64,000 nt of DNA from Tolypocladium sp. Sup5 PDA-1 (taxonomy: Eukaryota > Ascomycota > Sordariomycetes > Hypocreales > Ophiocordycipitaceae), in assembly GCA_000750105.3 (NCBI GenBank), contig JPHH03000104.1:1-64000 (forward strand), in the 5' to 3' direction. The notes beneath the pieces are model-generated. The model saw nothing but the letters and a program-made list of their open reading frames with translations, was not told the origin of the DNA and searched no databases. The position numbers and the translations under genes are program-made. Positions within the stretch are counted from its first letter, which is position 1. Each line of letters opens with the position of its first letter. This document shows, in pieces, positions 58,401-64,000 of this stretch.

Positions 58401-60509
58401 GGTTCTGGAGGCGGCGGTCCTGGAGGCGGCGGTTCCGGAGGCAGTGGTTCTGGAGGCGGCGGTCCTGGAGGCGGCGGTCCCGGAGGCAGTGGTTCTGGAG
58501 GCGGCGGTCCTGGAGGCGGCGGTTCTGGAGGCGGCGGTTCCGGAGGCGGCGGTTCCGGAGGCGGCGGTTCCGGAGGCGGCGGTTCCGGAGGCAGCGGTTC
58601 CGGCTCCGGGATCGTCTACATCAAGCCCGACATCTGGAAACAGAAGGATCCCGAAATCAAATGCAGCCCACCCTGTACCTTCGTCTTCCCTCCTTGGGTG
58701 CTGTCGACCCCGACGACAATTAGCATCCCGCCTGCTACCGTCACCTACGAGGAGAACTGGGTCACGACAACTACCATCAGCGGCACCGCCATCACCACGT
58801 CGGGAGCGAGCATCACCACCACAGTCATCACGATTCCGCCAGTGACCACCACAGCCATCGACGTGTGGAACATGGTCTGGAACGGTGGCGGCAAGGGCGA
58901 AGGGAGCGATATCTGGCTGTCGTCGAGTGTCTCGGTCCCCCCTATCGTACTCACCCAAAGCAGCAGGGAGGGCATCACGGACGCCCCCAGGACCTGGACG
59001 TACAGCCCCGGGCCGTACCCTTCTCCCCCGCCACCGTATCGCCCTGGGTCGCCCAGCAACCAAACTGCTCTCCGTAACTCCTCTGCCTCTTCCAATACTT
59101 CCTCCTCTGCCTCTTCCACCACTTCAGGCTTCCTTATTATCCCTGTCCCTATTCCCGGACAAGGCTCGTCGCGTCCGAATCCTACGGTTATCCCTATACC
59201 TATACCTATACCTATACCTATACCTATCCCGCCTCCCGGCGACAGAAATAGGCCCGTCCCGCCGCCCGGCGACAGAGATGGACCCCCGCCACCCTACGAC
59301 AGAAATAGGCCCGTCCCGCCTCCCGGCGACAGAAATGGACCCGTCCCGCCGCCCAGCGACAGAGATGGACCCCCGCCACCCTACGACAGAAATGGACCAG
59401 ACCCGCCTCCCGGCGACAGAAATGGACCCGACCCGCCGCCCGGCGACAGGAGCGGACCCCCGCCGCCCTACGACACAGATAGACCCCACCCGCCGCCCGC
59501 CGGCTCCGCGAGCACCGTGCGCGCCATCAACGGCCCACCCCTGCCGACCTGTATACCCATCCCCATCCTCAGCCCCTGTGGAATAAAATGCTTGATCAAC
59601 TGCGCCGGTGCATCGGTCGGGTGCATCGGAGTCTGCGGCTGCATAGGGCCGCTTTGCCACAAACAGGAGTGCGTCGGAGCTGGATGTTCTCCGGGCGGCA
59701 GCAGCAAAGGAGGACCCCCAGACAAAGATGACGACTGCAAAGACAAGGTTACCGCCTCCTTCTGCAAGGTGGACTGCACCGTGCAGAAGCTCCCCCGTAC
59801 AACCAAGACCGAGTGCCGCAAGGAAACATGCACCAAGACCACGACGGCCTGTACCGCATCGGGCAGCACTACGACTTCCACAACCACTGTGTCGTGTCGT
59901 AGCCCGGCTCCGCTGAAGACGTATGCTCCAGACGAACTGGCTCCCACGATAGGCTACGGCGGCGGAGCGGGTTACATAGAGCCTGGCGAATTCTCCATGA
60001 TGCCGGAACCCCCGCTGCCGGTGAGGGCGCAGCACTCGACGACCACAACGGAGCAACCCAAGAAGCCGACAGAGGAGCCCAAGAAGCCGACACCCACATC
60101 CTCCAAGGTGGATCCTCCAGCAGCATCGCCGACTTCCCAGCTGGTCATCACGTACGAAAGGGGGAAGGGAGCCATCGTCGTCGGCGTCGGCTTCTGGGGC
60201 ATCTATACGCCGCCTCTAAAATTCGATACGGGTGCGAAGTTTGACTGGTGCGTCGACAGACTCGGACGGAAACAGGGGACTTTCTGGAATGAACCCAAGG
60301 ACATCAAGAATCCCCCAAACCTGGACTTCCCCATGCAAATCGAAGGCAACAAGGCCTGCTCGTATACAGGCTATGACGATAAGGCAGGCGAGCTCCATTG
60401 TCCGAACTGGCCAAACCCCAGGCAATGCCAAATATGGGACCATCCAGGCAAGGATTTCGAGTGCAGCAGTCAATACATTGTGTATCCGAAAGTGATATGC
60501 CGATGGTAG
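55416..60509 (+). CDS. LysM/CBM18/GH18 chitinase, killer-toxin-like subgroup C
   Basis: Secreted chitinase of the fungal subgroup C family, related to the alpha subunit of the yeast killer toxin zymocin. Exons are 55416-56996, 57070-57105, 57172-57381, 57453-57504, 57572-57812 and 57887-60509, with five GT-AG introns of 66-74 nt (the first is 73), giving 1580 residues. The order is: signal peptide to about 42; a Cys-containing N-terminal module (CPLPCDN); LysM1 about 300-349; LysM2 about 364-416; CBM18 (CGPQV...CCNVWGRCG) about 429-470; and GH18 about 508-855 with an intact DGIDFDWE, catalytic Glu624. Then come a (GGGG[S/P])n linker about 858-949, a Thr/Ser/Pro region, (PI)n and PPPGDRN-type Pro-rich repeats about 1085-1245, a Cys-rich segment about 1257-1380, and a terminal domain about 1458-1580 ending VICRW. 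Likely binds and cleaves chitin outside the cell. The large C-terminal extension is its unusual part. Confidence 0.93.
58336..58610 (+). repeat. In-frame 15-base minisatellite coding (GGGG[S/P])n
   Basis: About 18 near-identical 15-base units (GGAGGCGGCGGTTCT or with CCT) run through the last chitinase exon, with a few GGSGS variants. They encode a flexible linker between the GH18 domain and the C-terminal extension. Near identity at the nucleotide level points to recent expansion or ongoing unequal exchange. Confidence 0.9.
59190..59229 (+). repeat. (CCTATA)n hexanucleotide run coding (Pro-Ile)n
   Basis: About six copies of a hexanucleotide in frame with the chitinase encode alternating Pro-Ile. 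It precedes the longer Pro/Gly/Asp/Arg repeats. Confidence 0.85.
59233..59490 (+). repeat. In-frame proline-rich repeats of the chitinase
   Basis: Degenerate units of the form PPPGDRN, PPPGDRD and PPPPYDRN alternate with short Gly/Pro/Val spacers, about nine in all. They form an extended, presumably stiff stalk in the C-terminal extension. Confidence 0.8.
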
Positions 60510-60734
60510 GGACCTCATATAATACTGTAGGCCTGCTAGGAATAGAACAGCACATACATACATACACAGACAGGACTTCAACGGGTCAATTCAAGGTCCA
60601 TTAGTGCTGACCTGTACGATAGTAGCGTACCATGCGTACGGACTCGCCAGTACCCTAGCAGCTTAGTTACTCTTCGTGGTACGTAGTGAAAGAGTAGTCA
60701 TTATATACCTTCGTACGGGTCGACGGGCGCACAT

Positions 60735-61009
60735 CCACAGCTCCGCGCCACGGAGCGCCCCGCCGTCGGGGGCGCCTTCCCGAACCGGCACAATTATCGC
60801 CGAGGTTGCGCGGGCCAAGTCCCCACCCGGAGCTCGCCGCGAGTATCCCTGGGCCCCACCTACCCTCCGGGCGGGGAGCGGGCGGGGGCCCGAGGGCGGC
60901 CGTCCAGTACGACGACGACGAGGCGGCGCGCATCCTGGGCACCGCGTGGCGGAGCTTGGAGTCGAGCGTCGCGGACCTGATGAGCTCGCTGAAGGATAAT
61001 GGCATTTAA
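60735..61009 (+). pseudogene. GC-rich reductase-like remnant
   Basis: A sharply bounded GC-rich patch within AT-richer flanks. One frame reads TIIAEVARAKSPPGARREYPW. A second frame, from about 60900, reads YDDDEAARILGTAWRSLESSV to a stop at 61009. The second piece resembles the C-terminal helix of NAD-dependent epimerase/dihydroflavonol-4-reductase (Gre2-type) proteins, the region after the substrate loop. The N-terminal Rossmann fold is missing and the frame changes near 60895, so this is taken as a 3' relic. A spliced terminal exon with a TCCAG acceptor at about 60907 cannot be excluded. Confidence 0.35.
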
Positions 61010-61283
61010 GACCATCAGAGTCTGGAATCTGTACGCATGTAGATGGGCTGCACATTCATGAAGCATGGCAGCCGGTGGTTGGGGCATTCGTCAGGTCGTG
61101 AACATCATGCTCCCCTGGAATTATATCGAGATCGCTCTCAAAGTGCAACATCTCGCACTCGGACCCATCTTCTTCAACCCCCGGCCATGGTCTATAGCGG
61201 GCAACACACATCGAATACCGTGGACCCGCGTACATCTGGCAACGCCATCTTCAGCTCGAAAGGCTCCGCCGATCCATCGACCG

Positions 61284-62979
61284 CTACTTGTATGACCCGC
61301 CGAGCCGCTCCAGCTCCCCCTCTTCCAGCATCGGACTGCTCACGTCTCTCCCCTTTCCCTGTGACGATACGGCCACGCCAGGAACCCCGCCGCCGCGTCC
61401 GCTCCAGCTCCCCCAGCTGTGGTGTGATTGCCGAGCGTACTCGACCATCGGCTCGCACAAGTCACTCGACTCCCTCGGAAAGGCGACTCCCGCAGCCGGA
61501 CACTGAGGGGCAGTTGAAACTGCCGCCCCCCCGGTGTCACCGTCCGGCCGTGTCGGCGTCGCGGGCGGGCTGCGTTGTTCGTCGCGGGGTGTAGACGGGA
61601 GTGCCCGGTTCGGCGGTGGGCCGGGGCTTGTCAGCCCGGCTACCTGTAATGGCATATGGCGCTGGCGAGGAGTCCTCGGCGGAGAATAGGCCGGGGCATC
61701 ATCGTATCCGGCTGGCGCGACGACGGTCGACGCCGTGGAAGTGGTCGTCGTGGGCGTGTGGACGGCACTGCTCATGCTCTCCAGCACGTATTGGCCAGTC
61801 GTGACCGCGGGCAGCGGTCTCAGCACATCTACTCGGCGTGGGGAGCCCTGCTCATCGCCCTTCGCCTTGGTCCCGCCTTGGGATGGAGGTGACGTCTCCG
61901 TGGCAGTAGCCGCCGACGAGCGGAGAGACGAATCTGGGTATCCATCCCAATGTAGTCCCTCGCCGCCGCCCAGCGGCCAGTTATTGGCGGTTGTGCGCAA
62001 AAACCTCCGTTCCCGAAGTCGGGGCGGAGGTGTCAGTGGCAAGCCGTCTGGGTTTGCGTGTGGATCTGTTGGAGAGACGAGGGGCGTTGGAGAGTCGGGC
62101 ACTGCTGTGCTGTTATTGTACTTACTGTTTCGATTATAAATCCGAGTTCTGGGGTGTGATTGACGCCTGAGACGTAGATGCCAGAGTATGAGAGCGAGAA
62201 TGACGACGACGCCTACAACCGTGGACAGAGCGATGGTGACTTTGATGCCGGTGGATATTCCGCCAGTCTCATCCGACTCAGTGCCCGCCTCCGGCGGATC
62301 CAAGCTTGCAGCAAGTGAGGGATCCCGGATGAATGAACGCGTCGAGGTGGCTTGGGGCCTTTGTGTTGCGGTAGTAGAGCTGATGGTTGCCATCCCATGT
62401 GGGTTGTTGTCCTCTGCCCCGAATGCTCCGGATGCACTGGAAGCACCTGTAACTGCCGTCTCGGCAGCGATTTTAGGCTGATGTATCGTGCAGGGTGAGA
62501 CTTGCTCGTCGGTAGAGACGTACTTGCAGCTGTAAGTCGCATCCGGCGGCCCAGGGTCGATTACCGAGTGGTAACCGATGCTAGCATACCGCTTTAGACC
62601 ATTGACCAATACGGCTTGAGGGACGAGGGATCTCTACTTTTGACACGCATTTATGAGCCAGTTGACATTCGCTAGACTCGGTAAGTTCGCGACGATGACA
62701 TGAGTCCCGGGACAGGATGCACTCACGATCTTTGCCTCTGCCGTCGAGGTTGTCAACTCCGCAAACCTGCGAATCGCAGCAATAGACCATCCGGAACACT
62801 TGGTCATTGCTGGAGCGGCGACTGTCTGAGAGCGCCTTGCATACCTCGCCCAATGTCTCATTGCTCGGCACGATTGCCTGTAAGAGCCGCCATCGGCAAT
62901 CTGTTATACACGTTCGGGGGTCTGGGACGTTGGCCGCCAGGTATCCCCAGCCTCTGGAGCTGCACTTGTCTTTCGCCAT
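61284..62979 (-). CDS. Single-pass membrane protein with Cys-containing ectodomain
   Basis: I do not recognise a named family. Minus-strand exons are taken as 62979-62727 and 62614-61284 (112-nt intron, GTGAGT donor), giving 527 residues. The first part has spaced Cys residues and motifs CITDCRWRLLQ and CCDSQVCGVDN, as in several fungal cell-surface proteins. A Ser/Thr-rich stalk follows, then one membrane helix (VTIALSTVVGVVVILALILW) with a basic LRLRR stop-transfer, and a long Pro/Ser/Thr-rich cytoplasmic tail. This layout recalls Wsc/Mid2-type sensors, but no WSC domain is evident. No signal peptide is encoded at the ATG used, so a 5' exon may be missing. The acceptor is chosen for frame; another acceptor (62635) leads to an early stop. 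The model is tentative at both points. Confidence 0.6.
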
Positions 62980-63750
62980 GGAAGAGCCTTATCGCGGGCG
63001 GCAACTGTAGCTTCCGAAGCGAAGATGGGATGAAGCGTCAAACCGGGCCAGCTTCAGACGCACCCCGGAACCCGATGTGACGGAGATGAAATTGAGCTCT
63101 GACGGTGCCGAGGTGTTCTGCGCGTCTCAAAACAAGCGCCGTTTCGGATTCGAAGGAACTTGCTTGAAAAGACATGGAGCAACAGCGTACCTGACTCGGA
63201 GGTTTGATGAGAACCATGAGATGTAGGTTGACAGAAGCGATGCAGACCATGCAACATCTCATGCCTGCCGGACAGGGCAGGGCGGCACCGACAAAGCCAC
63301 CCAGCCAAACGCTATATACTGCAGCACATGGGCCAGCGACTCGGGATGCACAAACTCGAAGACATCATCGCAGCAGGGCCGAAAAGTGCGAGGGTGACCG
63401 GTCTGCTGTGCGATGAACTGTCGGGCCTGGGCCGTTACACGGCTTCTGCGCCGCGCCGTTCCCGACGAGAATAGTCTCGTATGGTACTCGGACAACGAGA
63501 AGAGACTGGCCTGCGAGGTCGAGGAGACGCATTCGCCCGTCCCTTGATACCGTGCCAGGTGGCTCCAGACATGACTGGCAGCACCAAACCCCCCTGTATC
63601 GAAGCCATGTGGAATGCCGCCAGCCTGCAGCAGGGCCCAAATATCTTCTCTCAGCAGCCCAGTCCTGCAGAGTCAGGACCCCAGCACACTGACATTACGT
63701 CTCTGGAACCAACAAGGCGATGGGGATGGTGATCATCTCATCTACTGCTC
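62980..63750. other. Region without a supported gene near the right edge
   Basis: May hold an unseen 5' exon of the membrane protein gene. Minus-strand frames here include a locally coding-like piece (DDVFEFVHPESLAHVLQYI, near 63300-63370), but I could not connect it to a start, splice sites or a family. Confidence 0.35.
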
Positions 63751-63903
63751 TCACTCATCCAGTGCCACGTCAGCCACCGTCCCTGGTGGCTTCAGTCTTG
63801 CCGCCTTCTGTTGGGCGACCTGTGCGACGTCGGCACCGCGAGCTTGTGCCAAACCTTGGACGGCCTGCTCCAGCGATACATCGAATTCGATGGTGCCGGA
63901 CAG
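63751..63903 (-). CDS. Terminal exon of a gene running off the right edge
   Basis: A minus-strand stretch of 50 codons plus stop with coding-like composition (LEQAVQGLAQARG; VAQVAQQKAARLK; PGTVADVALDE at the end), starting right after a TAG acceptor at 63904-63906. The Ala/Gln-rich helical character does not identify a family. The upstream exons lie in the last 97 bases or beyond the window. Confidence 0.5.
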   Translation of the reverse strand: MSGTIEFDVSLEQAVQGLAQARGADVAQVAQQKAARLKPPGTVADVALDE

Positions 63904-64000
63904 CTACTCGATTCACAGAGCAGAGGGAAAGCATTGGGCGGCAAAGCCCGGGGACTGAGATTGGGGGCATTGACAGGGAAATTTTTCCAAGGGAGGTCGT

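Noticed and set aside
58374..59063. Long minus-strand frame across the chitinase Gly repeat
   Set aside because: It is the antisense shadow of the 15-base minisatellite (Ala/Ser/Arg/Thr repeats) and has no independent support.
63204..63732. Plus-strand frames near the right edge
   Set aside because: They are antisense to locally coding-like minus-strand text, and none has a start, splice sites or motif that holds together.

Overview
The window reads as nuclear DNA of a filamentous ascomycete, most likely a Sordariomycete and plausibly Hypocreales. The genes carry short GT-AG introns (mostly 49-130 nt) and GC-rich third codon positions. They encode eukaryotic core proteins (ORC6, TYW2/Trm12, a PP6/Sit4 phosphatase, UPF3, the mitochondrial i-AAA protease Yme1), and one is a fungal LysM-chitinase of the killer-toxin-like subgroup C. 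Species assignment is inference. All gene models were made by reading exons, splice sites and frames by eye; no database search was run.

Layout. (1) 1-15.6 kb is ordinary and gene-dense: an SDR oxidoreductase, a secreted intradiol-dioxygenase-like protein, ORC6, an EF-hand secretory protein, TYW2, PP6, UPF3, a PNPOx-like flavin-binding protein with a C-terminal membrane anchor, and a coiled-coil protein. (2) 15.6-41.3 kb is a roughly 25.7-kb stretch in which I can support no protein gene. It is not AT-rich, it holds mono- and dinucleotide runs and minisatellites, and it is scattered with a near-palindromic word family (TAGTCCGTA, TACGGAGTA, TACTCCGTA). Its last 3 kb are pyrimidine-rich and lead into a four-finger C2H2 transcription factor. 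(3) 41.3-47.1 kb holds that factor and Yme1. (4) 47.1-63 kb looks accessory. It contains a remnant resembling an FMN-dependent alpha-hydroxy-acid dehydrogenase, an AT-richer stretch, a broken F-box/LRR-type gene with C-to-T-type stops, a possible MITE-like inverted-repeat element, a divergent pair of secreted-protein genes, a reductase-like remnant and a single-pass membrane protein. The terminal exon of one more gene lies at the right edge.

The most interesting locus is the divergent pair at 53.0-60.5 kb. The right partner is a 1580-residue secreted chitinase with signal peptide, two LysM modules, CBM18, GH18 with an intact DxxDxDxE motif, a natural (GGGG[S/P])n linker, a proline-rich repeat, a cysteine-rich segment and a terminal domain. 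The left partner, transcribed away across about 0.9 kb, is a six-exon gene for a secreted protein of unknown function. Its small exons hide it from simple ORF inspection. Subgroup C chitinases resemble the chitin-binding alpha subunit of the yeast killer toxin zymocin, so a chitinase plus co-regulated secreted partner is a testable two-component hypothesis. The partner's role is not shown by the sequence.
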